Shown here piece by piece: positions 54,013-63,897 of a stretch of DNA of 64,000 nucleotides. Source of the stretch: Anabaena cylindrica PCC 7122. Lineage in GTDB: Bacteria > Cyanobacteriota > Cyanobacteriia > Cyanobacteriales > Nostocaceae. Position 1 is the stretch's first letter. Each line of letters begins with the position of its first letter. Position numbers and translations under genes: made by a program. The notes under the pieces are model-generated. The model was not told where the DNA came from. It made no database searches and saw only the letters and a program-made list of their open reading frames with translations. The DNA lies in the NCBI RefSeq assembly GCF_000317695.1, contig NC_019771.1:124001-188000 (forward strand), read 5' to 3'.

Positions 54013-54420
54013 GATTTTATCAGGTTTACTTCTTTAAATTAATCCGAAGAAATTACAGGTTAAATTCTTTCACGAGATGGCGAGATGCAAAATACTAGGT
54101 AATTATCAAGACTAGCTTACCTAGTTTGTTACAAAAAAGAAATATCCAACAGGGTAGAAGTTATCACAATTTACCAGGACTAACGCAAAAACTCTCTAAA
54201 AATCTTCTTCCTTCGCGATCTTCGTGCCTTCGTGGTTCATTTCTTCAGAGTGCCTATAACACAACAAGAAAGGGAGATACAGCGGTTCTCGGTCGAATGC
54301 AATACAATCGAGGGCGGGGAAACCCAGCCCCTACAGGCTTGGCAATGAAAATGCGTCGGCGAAGTTTATCACAGGTATTGCTCCTATTCTCTCATCTATA
54401 TATATGATGCGATCGCTCAT
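54013..54420. repeat. Intergenic repeats between the Septu-like genes and glsA
   Basis: About 54203-54245 carries CTTCCTTCGCGATCTTCG and a CTTCGTGCCTTCGTGG stretch, related to 34700-34730. About 54283-54340 has AGCGGTTCTCGGTCGAATG, the arm shared with the MITE at 38527, and CGGGGAAACCCAGCCCC, a hairpin. No gene supported. Confidence 0.6.
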
Positions 54421-55380
54421 TCATCCCTTAGAACAATCAAACAGATGTAACCCCAACCGTTGCGACAGTTCCTCACACACCTTCACCCCGCGCACACTAT
54501 TACCCCGCACATCTAGCAACGGTGAAAACACTCCTATCCCCATCTGTCCAGGGACAACAGCAATAATTCCCCCACAAACACCACTTTTTGCTGGAATACC
54601 AACGTTATAAGCCCATTCACCAGCAAAGTTATACATCCCGCAAGTGTACATCACACTCAAAATATCTTTGATATAACGGTTATCTACCGCTTTTTCTTTT
54701 GTAATGGGATTAATGCCCTTATTAGCAAGAGTAGCTGCCATTACAGCCAAATCTCGACAATTAACCATCACAGAACACTGTTTAAAATATAAATCCAGCG
54801 ACTCTTCAATATTTTGGTCAATCATGCCAAAATTAAGCATCAGATGGGCTGTAGCACGATTGCGATGTCCTGTACTGCGTTCTGAAGTAAATACAGAAAT
54901 ATCTACAAATACATCCCGCCCAATATAACGCCGATACATATCTAGCAATCGGTTTAGACGATCAGTAGAACCAGCACCTTTAATTAAACTAGTAATTGCG
55001 ATCGCACCCGCATTTACCATTGGGTTATAAGGTCGCTTTGATTGCTCATCTAAAATAATCGCGTTAAAAGCTTCCCCAGTCGGTTCTACCCCCACCCTAG
55101 TCAAAACATAGTCCCGTCCATGATCTTCCAAAGCCTGACCATAGACAAACACCTTGGAAATTGACTGAATTGTAAATAGTTGTTGATAATCCCCAACTTC
55201 ATAAATTTGACCATCTACAGTAGCAATGCAGATGCTAAACAAATCGGGGTTTACCTTCGCTAATTCGGGAATGTAGTTAGCTACTGTACCTGCTTCCAGT
55301 GACTTGTAATGAGAATGCAAATCCTTGAGAACTTCTAAAAATGGTAATGAAGCTATTTCTAAATCTTCAGAGTTGGCCAT
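54421..55380 (-). CDS. glsA: Glutaminase A
   Basis: A 319-residue serine-dependent beta-lactamase-fold enzyme that hydrolyses glutamine to glutamate and ammonia. The active-site Ser and Lys are in QSISKVF (SxxK). NPMVNAGAI binds substrate, and YTCGMYNFAGEWAYNVGIPA with KSGVCGGI completes the site. It is full length for the GlsA family. It is transcribed alone, toward the Septu-like pair. Confidence 0.96.
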   Translation of the reverse strand: MANSEDLEIASLPFLEVLKDLHSHYKSLEAGTVANYIPELAKVNPDLFSICIATVDGQIYEVGDYQQLFTIQSISKVFVYGQALEDHGRDYVLTRVGVEPTGEAFNAIILDEQSKRPYNPMVNAGAIAITSLIKGAGSTDRLNRLLDMYRRYIGRDVFVDISVFTSERSTGHRNRATAHLMLNFGMIDQNIEESLDLYFKQCSVMVNCRDLAVMAATLANKGINPITKEKAVDNRYIKDILSVMYTCGMYNFAGEWAYNVGIPAKSGVCGGIIAVVPGQMGIGVFSPLLDVRGNSVRGVKVCEELSQRLGLHLFDCSKG

Positions 55381-56178
55381 AAGGCTGATAACTTGACTAA
55401 TAGATAATTATACTTGACTTTCTAGTTAGTGACAACAATATAGGTAATTTTTGATACACCCGGAATTTGTTTTTATTCACTGACGAGAATTTTTACTCTC
55501 CCATCATGACTTTTTTTTTGACAAGAAAAAATACTTAAAGAAGTAATAGCGAATTTTATTCCTGTAAATATACTGGAAAATTTTATTTTAAATAATACCG
55601 TGAATATTCCAGTTAATCTTACAGCCCTTGTATTAAATATAACCAAGAAATTACCATAATTTCAGTGTAGTGATCTCAGATGATTTTTCTAGATAATGAC
55701 CAATTGATTAAGTTTAGCTGAATTTTCATGCTCATAACTTCATTAAGTATTTATGCTTAATAACGAAACTTGAAGATATGGCTCTTAATAAAAAATCTAT
55801 TCAATACTTGTTAAAAATAGCACTTCAGTACAGTTAATGTCTAGCGACTGATCAGGATAGTAGCCACCTCAATAAATCATGGACTGATATTAATTCTTCA
55901 TAAGAAATTATTGACGTTCCGAAAAAAAATGTTACAAAGCCCAAAACCTGATTTGAAAAAGGTTTGACCTAAAAAATTTACCTGGGAATTGGAAGACCGG
56001 AGCAAAGCCTACGCTAAAACCCTGATCCCCAAGCCAAAAGGTTCATGTTACTCTGTTGCAGTTATAAACAAAAAGTGAAAGCGGAACAGGTTCGAGTTTT
56101 AGGGAATATCACGATCATTTGTGAAAAACCCACCAATTTAAAACTTCAGTTCTATAGTCGCTTTAAAAAATCGGAAGC
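55381..56178. other. Long AT-rich region upstream of rlpA
   Basis: An 800-base divergent spacer between glsA and rlpA. A small hairpin (AACCTGATTTGAAAAAGGTT, about 55946-55965) and the segment 55985-56110, less AT-rich than the rest, suggest a long leader for rlpA. No riboswitch consensus could be matched, and no gene is seen. Confidence 0.4.
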
Positions 56179-57279
56179 ATGAATCAAAGACATTTGTGGA
56201 CTACTGCCGCCTTGTTTCTGACCGTTTTGGGTACACCCTCAGTCGGTCTTACTCAAACAACAGAGGAAAACACTCCAACTTCCCCAGCATCGGCTTTAAC
56301 TGATGTAGTCAAAGTAGGAGAATATCAATCCCCGGCACAGAAACCTACCTTGGATGCTGTGAAAACGGACATTCATCCTCACAGTATTGGAGGCCGTCAG
56401 GCGGCAACCCTTTACATCCGGAATATTCCTGTTCTTACCTTTCTAAGTTCTGCACCCGTTACTAGTGCAGAAACCAAAGTTGGTGCAGTTGCAAATGGTA
56501 ATGGCGTAAAGTCATATGCCCTTGTTTCTAATAATTCAGCAAAGGTAGCCAGTATTGGGAACGTGATAGATGTGAGCAAATCTCCTAGCTCCATTGCCGA
56601 TGACCCAGTTCAAAGAGCTAGTGTTGTAGCCGCTAGAATCAATCAGTTGATTGATGAAAATGTGGATGCCAGTCAGATTACCGTAAGTTGGAAAACAACA
56701 GAACAATCTCCAGTTAATAATAAAGCCCAAGATAAAACACACTCTGTTAAACAGCAGCTAGATCGCTACACCATTAAAGTTGATGGTCAAGAATTGGTGG
56801 AAATCAATCAAGGTACGCAACTAGCAGATAGCACTAAAGATTTAGCAAGAGATGCATTGCAAGCAACCAATCGTCTACGAAGACTCATTGGTAATGCATC
56901 TCCTATCAGCGAAATTGCTAATTTACCAGTCAGTACACCAGCATTGACATCAAAGCTGCCACAACAGATTGCCCGTGGATTTAAAATCAACTTCCAGGGT
57001 ATAGCTTCTTGGTACGGTTATGATTGGGCTGGCAGAAAAACCGCCAATGGTGAAAGGTTTAATCCTGACGCAATGACAGCAGCCCACCGCAGTTTACCTA
57101 TGGGGACACAAGTTCGTGTGACTAACACTCGGAATAACCGTTCTGTGGTTGTGCGAATCAATGATCGAGGCCCATACATCGGTGGTCGAATAATTGATGT
57201 TTCTATTGGTGCAGCCCGGTTATTAGGGATGGTTGGCAGTGGAGTGGCCCCAGTGCGTATTGATATTCTAGGAAGGTAG
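56179..57279 (+). CDS. rlpA: RlpA family septal lytic transglycosylase-like protein
   Basis: A 366-residue exported protein. A signal peptide (LWTTAALFLTVLGTPSVGL) is followed by about 240 residues of low-complexity and helical linker. A double-psi beta-barrel then fills the C-terminus: GIASWYGYDWAGRKTANGE, AAHRSLPMGT, then the catalytic-Asp segment VRINDRGPYIGGRIIDVS. The SPOR domain of the E. coli protein is absent, as is common in cyanobacteria. It may cleave denuded peptidoglycan at septa. Confidence 0.9.
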   Translation: MNQRHLWTTAALFLTVLGTPSVGLTQTTEENTPTSPASALTDVVKVGEYQSPAQKPTLDAVKTDIHPHSIGGRQAATLYIRNIPVLTFLSSAPVTSAETKVGAVANGNGVKSYALVSNNSAKVASIGNVIDVSKSPSSIADDPVQRASVVAARINQLIDENVDASQITVSWKTTEQSPVNNKAQDKTHSVKQQLDRYTIKVDGQELVEINQGTQLADSTKDLARDALQATNRLRRLIGNASPISEIANLPVSTPALTSKLPQQIARGFKINFQGIASWYGYDWAGRKTANGERFNPDAMTAAHRSLPMGTQVRVTNTRNNRSVVVRINDRGPYIGGRIIDVSIGAARLLGMVGSGVAPVRIDILGR

Positions 57280-57419
57280 CCTCTTTTTTCATCCTTTTTC
57301 GCTTTTCACTTCAATGCCTCTAGTTCAACAATCTCTTCCCTCGATTATGGCTTGCGCCACGCTCCGCTATCAGATATAAACTAACGGGGGAGAGGATAGA
57401 TAAGAACTAGGGGTATTTT

Positions 57420-59063
57420 GTGCGCCTGCTGACAACAGTTGCAGCTTTACGCTGTTATTTAACTCAACGTCGCCGCAAGGCGGCCAGACTTACGCCTACG
57501 GAAAGCAATCTAATGCTTCCAGAGGAGCTATTATTTGATGATCAGACTACTTGGTATTGGACAGAAGTTGGTTTAGTCCCAACTATGGGGGGTCTACATC
57601 AAGGTCATCTCAGTCTTATTGAACGAGCTAGGCAAGAAAATTCTACGGTGATTGTTAGTATTTTTGTTAATCCCTTGCAATTTGGCCCCAAGGAAGATTA
57701 TCAACGCTATCCCCGTACTTTAGAGCAAGACCAAAAACTTTGTGAACAAGCTGGAGTGGATGCGATTTTTGCCCCTACTCCGGAAGAAATGGGAATTTCT
57801 CAGAAGAATATACAAGAAACTCCAGTTACACAAGTCATCCCTCCATCTGGTATGATAAATAGCTTGTGTGGTAGTTATCGGCCTGGTCATTTTCAAGGTG
57901 TGGCGACGATTGTCACCAAGCTTTTCAATTTGGTTCAGCCTGACCGAGCCTACTTTGGTCAAAAAGATGGTCAACAACTGGCAATTATTAAACGGCTAGT
58001 GGCTGATTTAAATTTGCCGATAGAAATTGTTGCTTGTCCAACGGTGCGGGAAACTTCCGGCTTGGCTTTGAGTTCTCGTAATCAATATTTGACTGCAACG
58101 GAAAAAGAGCAAGCTACGGTGTTATTTAAAGGCCTGCGGCAAGCTGAAGCGGCGTTTCGTGCTGGCGATCGCAACAGTAGCCAGCTGATAGCATTGGTGT
58201 GGCAAGAAATCGCAAAGATCAGCACTATCTATGTCGAATATATTGAATTGGTTGAACCGAATACATTGATGTTTTTAACAAAAGTTGAGGAAGAAGGAAT
58301 GCTGGCGATTGCAGCCCGTCTTGGTTCTACACGTTTGATTGATAACACTATCTTGCGGGATGTGTATGACGAGCTACGCCAACCTATCATCGCCATTGAT
58401 GGCCCTGCGGGTGCTGGTAAATCGACAGTGGCTCGCCAAGTGGCAACCCAGTTAGGTTTAGTGTATTTAGATACGGGTGCTATGTACCGGGCTATTACCT
58501 GGCTAGTGCTGCAAAAAGGAGTTGCTATTGATGATGAATGTGCGATCGCAGAATTAGCTAACCAGTGTAAAATTGAACTTACTCCCAGTCAAACCCTACA
58601 ATCTCCTGTACAAGTGTGGATTAATGGTAATGATGTAACTCAAGAAATTCGCACCATTGAGGTAACATCACAAGTCTCAGCCATCTCCGCCCAAAACGCA
58701 GTTCGTAAAGCACTGGTCAAACAACAGCAAAACTGGGGTAAACGAGGTGGTTTAGTCGCTGAAGGACGGGATATTGGTACTCATGTTTTCCCAGATGCAG
58801 AAGTGAAAATCTTTTTAACTGCTTCTGTTGGTGAACGCGCACGTCGTCGTCAGCAAGACTTTACAAAACAAGGTCAGCCTGAAGTTAGTTTAGAACAGTT
58901 GGAACGAGATATTGCAGAACGAGATCACAAAGATAGCACTCGCAAAATTTCTCCCTTACAAAAAGCAGTAGATGCAGTAGAAGTTCAAACTGATGGACTT
59001 AGCCCTTCTGAAGTAGCAGCGCAAATTGTTAATTATTACCAAGATCGCTTGTCTCAACGGTAA
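57420..59063 (+). CDS. panC/cmk: Bifunctional pantoate-beta-alanine ligase / cytidylate kinase
   Basis: A 547-residue fusion characteristic of cyanobacteria, starting with GTG. Residues about 1-315 are PanC, which makes pantothenate for coenzyme A: VPTMGGLHQGHLSL (HIGH-like), FGQKDGQQLAIIKRL and LSSRNQYL. Residues about 325-547 are CMP kinase: IDGPAGAGKSTVARQVA, DTGAMYRA and GRDIGTHVFPDAE. Between LRCYL and GLVPTMG is a 35-residue stretch (TQRRRKAARLTPTES onward), part of which is coded by a palindromic intergenic-type repeat. Confidence 0.95.
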   Translation: MRLLTTVAALRCYLTQRRRKAARLTPTESNLMLPEELLFDDQTTWYWTEVGLVPTMGGLHQGHLSLIERARQENSTVIVSIFVNPLQFGPKEDYQRYPRTLEQDQKLCEQAGVDAIFAPTPEEMGISQKNIQETPVTQVIPPSGMINSLCGSYRPGHFQGVATIVTKLFNLVQPDRAYFGQKDGQQLAIIKRLVADLNLPIEIVACPTVRETSGLALSSRNQYLTATEKEQATVLFKGLRQAEAAFRAGDRNSSQLIALVWQEIAKISTIYVEYIELVEPNTLMFLTKVEEEGMLAIAARLGSTRLIDNTILRDVYDELRQPIIAIDGPAGAGKSTVARQVATQLGLVYLDTGAMYRAITWLVLQKGVAIDDECAIAELANQCKIELTPSQTLQSPVQVWINGNDVTQEIRTIEVTSQVSAISAQNAVRKALVKQQQNWGKRGGLVAEGRDIGTHVFPDAEVKIFLTASVGERARRRQQDFTKQGQPEVSLEQLERDIAERDHKDSTRKISPLQKAVDAVEVQTDGLSPSEVAAQIVNYYQDRLSQR

Positions 59064-59842
59064 AAATTCAGGAGTCAGGAGTTCGGAGTTCGGAGTTCGG
59101 AGTTCGGAGTTCGGAGAATTATAAAATCAGGAATCAATAGATTCGAGGTTTTTCTCGTTCCCATACTCTGTATGGGAATGAATTCTAATGCTCTGGCGTT
59201 ATCAATGAGAGTAGAGGCAGAGCCTCTGTGATAGCATTCCTAGTCAGAGACTAGGAACGAGATAACGAGATATGGTCAAGATTTGAAAGTTTCTTCCCTA
59301 TTCCCTTTTTTGTAAGTTCATAAATCTAAAGTGTTCTATATATTCAATGGTATATTAGAAAATATTGTATTCAATATTGTAAAACCTTTAAATCATAATT
59401 CATCTAACTAAAGATATATTTAAATCATTCTCCTTGTTGCATTTTCAAACTATAGAAATTCTATTATCTCCTACTTTTTAGGGAGGTCGGAGATCTTGTT
59501 TTTGCAAAAAATTAACCTATCTTTAACCGCTTCAGGGGAAGAGGTTAATTATACTGGATATGTGCATATTTGGAAACCTAAATTTGAGGATAATCTTTCA
59601 CAAATGGCTAATTAACTCGGCAGATGACTATTAGAAATTTTTATTTATCATCAGAAATCTCTCCAAAATTGACTTATTGCCAAATTACTTTGGTTTAACC
59701 TTGACTTTGGTAGTAAAATGACTAAGTTAAGTTTTATATCCCAATATCAAGGATAAAAAACTGAATCAATACAAAACCTGTAGTTTTCTAAGTTTAGGCA
59801 ATAGCTTTAAACTAGAAAACAGTAAAGAGAGGATTTCAAAAC
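59064..59842. other. Intergenic region with STRR and MITE
   Basis: No gene. An STRR of GGAGTCA then six GGAGTTC-type heptamers fills 59069-59116, and a hairpin-rich element occupies 59154-59261. The last 200 bases before sodB should hold its promoter, with AGAGAGG upstream of the start. Confidence 0.6.
59154..59261. repeat. MITE-like repeat with CTCGTTCC ends
   Basis: CTCGTTCCCATAC at the left and GGAACGAG at the right are inverted. Inner hairpins are CCCATACTCTGTATGGG, GAGGCAGAGCCTC and CCTAGTCAGAGACTAGG. The CTCGTTCCC plus AGAGCCTC arrangement is a familiar Nostocales dispersed repeat. Confidence 0.78.
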
Positions 59843-60442
59843 ATGGCATTTTCACAACTTCCACTACCCTTCGACTTTAATGCTCTAGAGCCTTATGGTA
59901 TGAAAGGTGAAACCTTTGAATATCACTATGGTAAGCATCATAAAGCTTATGTAGATAACCTCAACAAGCTCACCGATGGTACAGAACTTGCTGATAAGTC
60001 CCTCGAAGAAGTAATTCAAATTTCCTTCAAAGACTCCTCTAAAGCTGGTATCTTCAACAACGCGGCTCAAGTTTGGAACCATACCTTCTTTTGGAACTCA
60101 CTCCAACCCGCAGGTGGTGGCGCTCCTACCGGTGAACTAGCTGCTAAGATTGACAAAGATTTTGGTAGTTTTGACAAATTCAAAGAAGAATTTTCTACTG
60201 CGGCTGCAACCCAGTTTGGTAGCGGTTGGGCTTGGTTAATTGATGATGGTGGTACGCTGAAGGTGATTAAGACACCAAATGCAGAAAACCCTTTAGCTCA
60301 TGGTAAAAAGGCACTTCTCACCCTAGATGTTTGGGAACACGCCTACTACATTGACTACAGAAATGCGCGTCCAGCATTCATCAAAAATTTCTTAGATCAA
60401 TTGGTTAACTGGGAATTTGCTGCTGCAAATCTAGCTGCTTAA
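59843..60442 (+). CDS. sodB: Iron superoxide dismutase
   Basis: A 199-residue cytosolic Fe-SOD that converts superoxide to hydrogen peroxide and oxygen. Metal ligands are in YHYGKHHKAYV (His), VWNHTFFWNSL (His) and LDVWEHAYYIDY (Asp and His). The AAQVWNHTFFWNSL signature and FGSGWAWLI favour iron over manganese. Full length. Hairpins follow directly. Confidence 0.96.
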   Translation: MAFSQLPLPFDFNALEPYGMKGETFEYHYGKHHKAYVDNLNKLTDGTELADKSLEEVIQISFKDSSKAGIFNNAAQVWNHTFFWNSLQPAGGGAPTGELAAKIDKDFGSFDKFKEEFSTAAATQFGSGWAWLIDDGGTLKVIKTPNAENPLAHGKKALLTLDVWEHAYYIDYRNARPAFIKNFLDQLVNWEFAAANLAA

Positions 60443-60473
60443 TCAACCTTTGATAGAAAGCTTTCATTGACAG

Positions 60474-60540
60474 TCCCCATGCCTAACCAGCAGGGGATTT
60501 TTAATAAAGCCTACTGAGGCGTTTACGTCTCAGTAGGCTT
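60474..60540 (+). terminator. Two hairpins after sodB
   Basis: The first is CCCC and GGGG around 14 bases, followed by ATTTTTAAT. The second is AAGCCTACTGAG (60507-60518) paired with CTCAGTAGGCTT (60529-60540), a perfect 12-base stem. Together they are a likely transcript end. Confidence 0.75.
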
Positions 60541-60602
60541 CTTGATCCCCTGTATTGGTAATTTATTGGCTCCAACCCTGAAAATCTAGCTGTTCACAGC
60601 GT

Positions 60603-61031
60603 GAAAGTAAAATTGGGGTGCAATTTAATCAAATTTACTACAACTTGCTCGCCTGGTCTTTAAACCACGGTTGACTGTTATTAGTTTAGTTAATGGTTTT
60701 GCCTGATTACCCTGATTTCCAAAGGCTTTATTCCCAAACTTGACCGAGGCGAGTTCAATATAGTCTATATTTCTGCCTTGCCTAGTGTTCCTGATCCCCG
60801 ACTATTGGCGCAAGTAGGACAAGAACAACGAGGAGAACCAGGAAGGCTACCGGGACAAGGAGAATCGAACATAAGAGGACAAATAAATTCCTCTTCGGCT
60901 GCTGCTTTCGCTGCTTTATCATCTCCAATTCCTCTTCCTAATCCTCTAAATGATTCTGTGGATGTTGCTAAGAAACTGGAAGTAGTGGTGAGAAAGTCTC
61001 CCGCGATCGCTCTCCACCATCCACAAGATTA
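60603..61031 (+). pseudogene. Decayed fragment of an RND transporter gene
   Basis: It aligns with the middle of the intact RND gene downstream (about 62447-62810). AAAATTGGGGT, TGGTCTTTAAACCAC and TTTATTCCCAAACTTGACCG match 62447, 62492 and 62579 in order. Further on IPLPNPLNDSVDVAKKLE matches IPNPLNDSLEVAKKLE of the intact protein. Frames are broken and both ends are missing, and the 84-codon open frame 60778-61032 covers only its last part. It is a local partial duplication or what remains of a second RND gene. Confidence 0.82.
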
Positions 61032-61124
61032 GGATGTAGCCGTTTACAAAAATGTCCAAAATGTAGGCCATTAATGTAGCATGACAAATGATTGTGTCAG
61101 CGGCAGGATGATTGATTTCCCAAG

Positions 61125-63818
61125 ATGGAACAGACTAATAGCTCAAAATCCGCACGCGAAGTTTTTAATATATCCAGATGGGCAATTAAATTTTCGTGGT
61201 TGACGGTATGTTTTTGGATAGCGGTAACAGCAGCGGGTATTCTCGCTTTCAGTTCCCTCAAATACGCTTTGTTTCCAGATATTACCTTTCCGGTGGTGGT
61301 GGTAAATGCCCAAGCACCCTTAACTTCTGCTTTAGATACAGAAACCAAGTTAACGAAACCACTGGAAGAAAGCCTCAAGTCCCTGGCAGGAATTGAAAAT
61401 ATCCGTTCCTCAACTTATCCGGGGCAAAGTGCTGTTAGCCTGTTGTTTGCGGTTGGTACAGATTTAGAAAAATCTACTAACAAAACTACTAGCGCACTGA
61501 AGGAGTTAAAACTACCTGAAGGAGCTAAATATAAGATTATTCCTTTAAACCTGAATGAGTCATCAGTCATTAGTTATGCCATTGAGAGTCAGTCAGGAAA
61601 TTTGGGTGATTTGCAGAAATTGGCTGATGAGAAAATTTTACCTGCGATCGCACAATTGCCAGGAGTTCTCAAAGTCTCACTGTTAGGCGCTCCTCCAAAA
61701 TCCCCTCCTCTAAATCCTAGCAATGCCACGGCGGCTTTAACTCAAGGGGGAGCAAATTTAGTCAGATTTAATGGTCAAGATGTACTAGCATTTCAAGTCA
61801 TCAAGCGTGGAGATGCTAATACCTTAGAAGTAGTGAGTCGAGTCGAACAGGAAGTACAAAACCTGCGTTCTACCTTAAAAGATGTCAACCTCACCCTAGC
61901 GGCTACCCAAGCAGAATATATCCGCCAAGCCACCAAATCAACCATAGATGCGTTGATAGAAGCTATCATCTTGGCAATTGTCGTAATTTTCCCATTTTTA
62001 TGGAATTGGCGAGCCACTTTAATTTCGGCTTTGGCAATTCCCACATCGTTGTTAGCCACGTTTATCGTCATGGCGATTTTCGGCTTCAACCTAGAAACAA
62101 TTACGTTGTTAGCCTTAGCTTTAGTGATTGGTAGTGTCATTGATGATGCCATCATTGATGTAGAAAACATCTTACGGCACATCGAAGAAGGGCAAAGTCC
62201 CCGCGAAGCCGCACACTTAGCTACCGATGAAATTGGTTTAACAGTAGTCGCCACAACTGCCACAGCCGTAGCAGTATTCTTACCTATCGGTTTAATGGGT
62301 GGAGTCGTCGGGCAGTTTTTCGAGCCATTTGGAATCACCGTTTCTGCCTCCTATATTGCTTCTACATTGGTAGCGCGGACTTTATCACCGGTGTTATCTA
62401 TTTATTGGCTCAAACCACCTGCGACAACTTCCCAACGCAAAGAAAATAAAATTGGGGTTTATTTTACGGAAGCTTATCGCAATTTACTCTCTTGGTCTTT
62501 GAACCACCGCAAAATAGTTATTGCCTTAGCCGTACTCAGTTTTATTGCTGGTATTGCCCTAGTTCCCTTTATTCCCAAGGGTTTTATTCCCAAATTAGAT
62601 CGCGGTGAATTTAATATTACTTACACTGCTCCTTTGCCGAAAATACCTGATTTGGCAGCATTACAACTAGAAGGCAGGAGGGAAATAAATTCCCAGTCCC
62701 CAGTCCCCAGTCCTCAGTCCCTATTACCTATTCCTAACCCTCTCAATGACTCTTTAGAGGTGGCGAAAAAACTAGAAGCAGAGGTGAGAAAATTCCCAGA
62801 TGTGGAAACAGTTTTTACTACTGTTGGTTCTCGTGGGGGTGAGCCAAATAAGGGAACTCTCTATGTCAAGCTGAAGGAAGATCGCACGATTAAAACGGCA
62901 GAATTACAAGACCAATTACGCCAAAATTTACCTACACTTCCTGGTGTGACTACCAGTGTGGAAGATATTCAATTTGTGGATACTGGTGGAGAAAAACCTT
63001 TACAGATAGCACTTCGCGGTAATGATCTCAAAGCTTTGAATCAAGCGGCTAAGTCTATTAAAGACCGCATTACCAAAATCCCAGGATTTGCTGATGTCAC
63101 AGTTACAGGAGATACCAACAATGCAGATCAGGTTTTTCAAATTGAACGGCTGAACCAGGAACGGGTTGCATATATCAGTGCTAATTTGGGTCAGGGTTTA
63201 ACCTTGGGTGATGCTACAGACAAAATTGTAGCGGAAGCCAAAGGAGTTTTACCTGCTGATATCACTTTAGGGTTAGGTGGAGATTCTGCCCGACAAAATG
63301 AAGTTTTTGGTAGTTTTATTTCAACTTTGATTTTATCGGCTTTGTGTATCATTGTTGTGTTGATTTTACTGTTTAAAAGCTGGGTAGATCCTTTAGTAAT
63401 CGGTGTTTCTTTACCGTTAGCGGTTGTAGGAGCGATGTTAGCATTACTCTTTACTAAGAGTGATTTTGGCATGATTTCGCTGATTGGTTTTGTGTTCTTG
63501 CTAGGACTGGCAAATAAAAACGCTATTGTTTTGGTTGATTACATTAATCAGTTACGGCGAGCAGGTTTAGAACGCACGGAAGCTATTCTCAAAGCTGGGC
63601 CAGTTAGACTTCGACCAATTATGATGACTACTGTCTCTACTCTTTTAGGGATGTTACCCATTGCTTTGGGTTTTGGTGCGGGTTCAGAATTGCGATCGCC
63701 TATGGCTGTAGCTATTGCTGGCGGTTTGGTAACTTCCACTATCCTCAGTTTGATTGTTGTGCCGGTTGTCTATGCAATTTTAGATGATTGGTTTCCCAGG
63801 AAGAATATGACTCAATAA
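61125..63818 (+). CDS. RND family efflux transporter permease
   Basis: An 897-residue inner-membrane pump of the AcrB/HAE-type RND family, shorter than the usual 1030 or so residues. The first helix is at about 25-45. Porter-domain segments follow, and the second helix block begins at DALIEAIILAIVVIFPFLW. The proton-relay Asp pair is present in GSVIDDAIIDVENI, and the partner Lys in LLGLANKNAIVLVDYI. Near residue 522 four CCCAGTC heptamers code for a Ser/Pro-rich linker (SPVPSPQSLLPIPNP). No membrane-fusion partner gene is in the window. Confidence 0.92.
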   Translation: MEQTNSSKSAREVFNISRWAIKFSWLTVCFWIAVTAAGILAFSSLKYALFPDITFPVVVVNAQAPLTSALDTETKLTKPLEESLKSLAGIENIRSSTYPGQSAVSLLFAVGTDLEKSTNKTTSALKELKLPEGAKYKIIPLNLNESSVISYAIESQSGNLGDLQKLADEKILPAIAQLPGVLKVSLLGAPPKSPPLNPSNATAALTQGGANLVRFNGQDVLAFQVIKRGDANTLEVVSRVEQEVQNLRSTLKDVNLTLAATQAEYIRQATKSTIDALIEAIILAIVVIFPFLWNWRATLISALAIPTSLLATFIVMAIFGFNLETITLLALALVIGSVIDDAIIDVENILRHIEEGQSPREAAHLATDEIGLTVVATTATAVAVFLPIGLMGGVVGQFFEPFGITVSASYIASTLVARTLSPVLSIYWLKPPATTSQRKENKIGVYFTEAYRNLLSWSLNHRKIVIALAVLSFIAGIALVPFIPKGFIPKLDRGEFNITYTAPLPKIPDLAALQLEGRREINSQSPVPSPQSLLPIPNPLNDSLEVAKKLEAEVRKFPDVETVFTTVGSRGGEPNKGTLYVKLKEDRTIKTAELQDQLRQNLPTLPGVTTSVEDIQFVDTGGEKPLQIALRGNDLKALNQAAKSIKDRITKIPGFADVTVTGDTNNADQVFQIERLNQERVAYISANLGQGLTLGDATDKIVAEAKGVLPADITLGLGGDSARQNEVFGSFISTLILSALCIIVVLILLFKSWVDPLVIGVSLPLAVVGAMLALLFTKSDFGMISLIGFVFLLGLANKNAIVLVDYINQLRRAGLERTEAILKAGPVRLRPIMMTTVSTLLGMLPIALGFGAGSELRSPMAVAIAGGLVTSTILSLIVVPVVYAILDDWFPRKNMTQ
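62692..62719. repeat. STRR heptamers inside the RND gene
   Basis: CCCAGTC is repeated three times, followed by CTCAGTC, within coding sequence. It encodes part of SQSPVPSPQS. It is the same class of heptamer repeat seen between genes elsewhere in this window. Confidence 0.9.
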
Positions 63819-63828
63819 CAGCTTGTAG

Positions 63829-63881
63829 GGTGCGTCAAAAAGTTAATTTTACAATTAGTGAATTGAAAAAATTGACGCACC
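63829..63881. repeat. Inverted repeat after the RND gene
   Basis: GGTGCGTCAA (63829-63838) pairs with TTGACGCACC (63872-63881), with A/T-rich arms between. This TAGGGTGCGTCA-type palindrome is common between cyanobacterial genes and may double as a terminator. Confidence 0.75.
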
Positions 63882-63897
63882 AAATTAATTAAATTGT

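Noticed and set aside
55900..56178. c-di-AMP (ydaO) riboswitch before rlpA
   Set aside because: Expected for some cell-wall genes, but the consensus blocks (GGGGAACC, GCCGAAUCC) are not visible.
61793..62338. 181-codon frame on the minus strand
   Set aside because: It lies wholly inside the RND gene, opposite a coding sequence with clear RND motifs. It has a shadow-frame composition and no domain.
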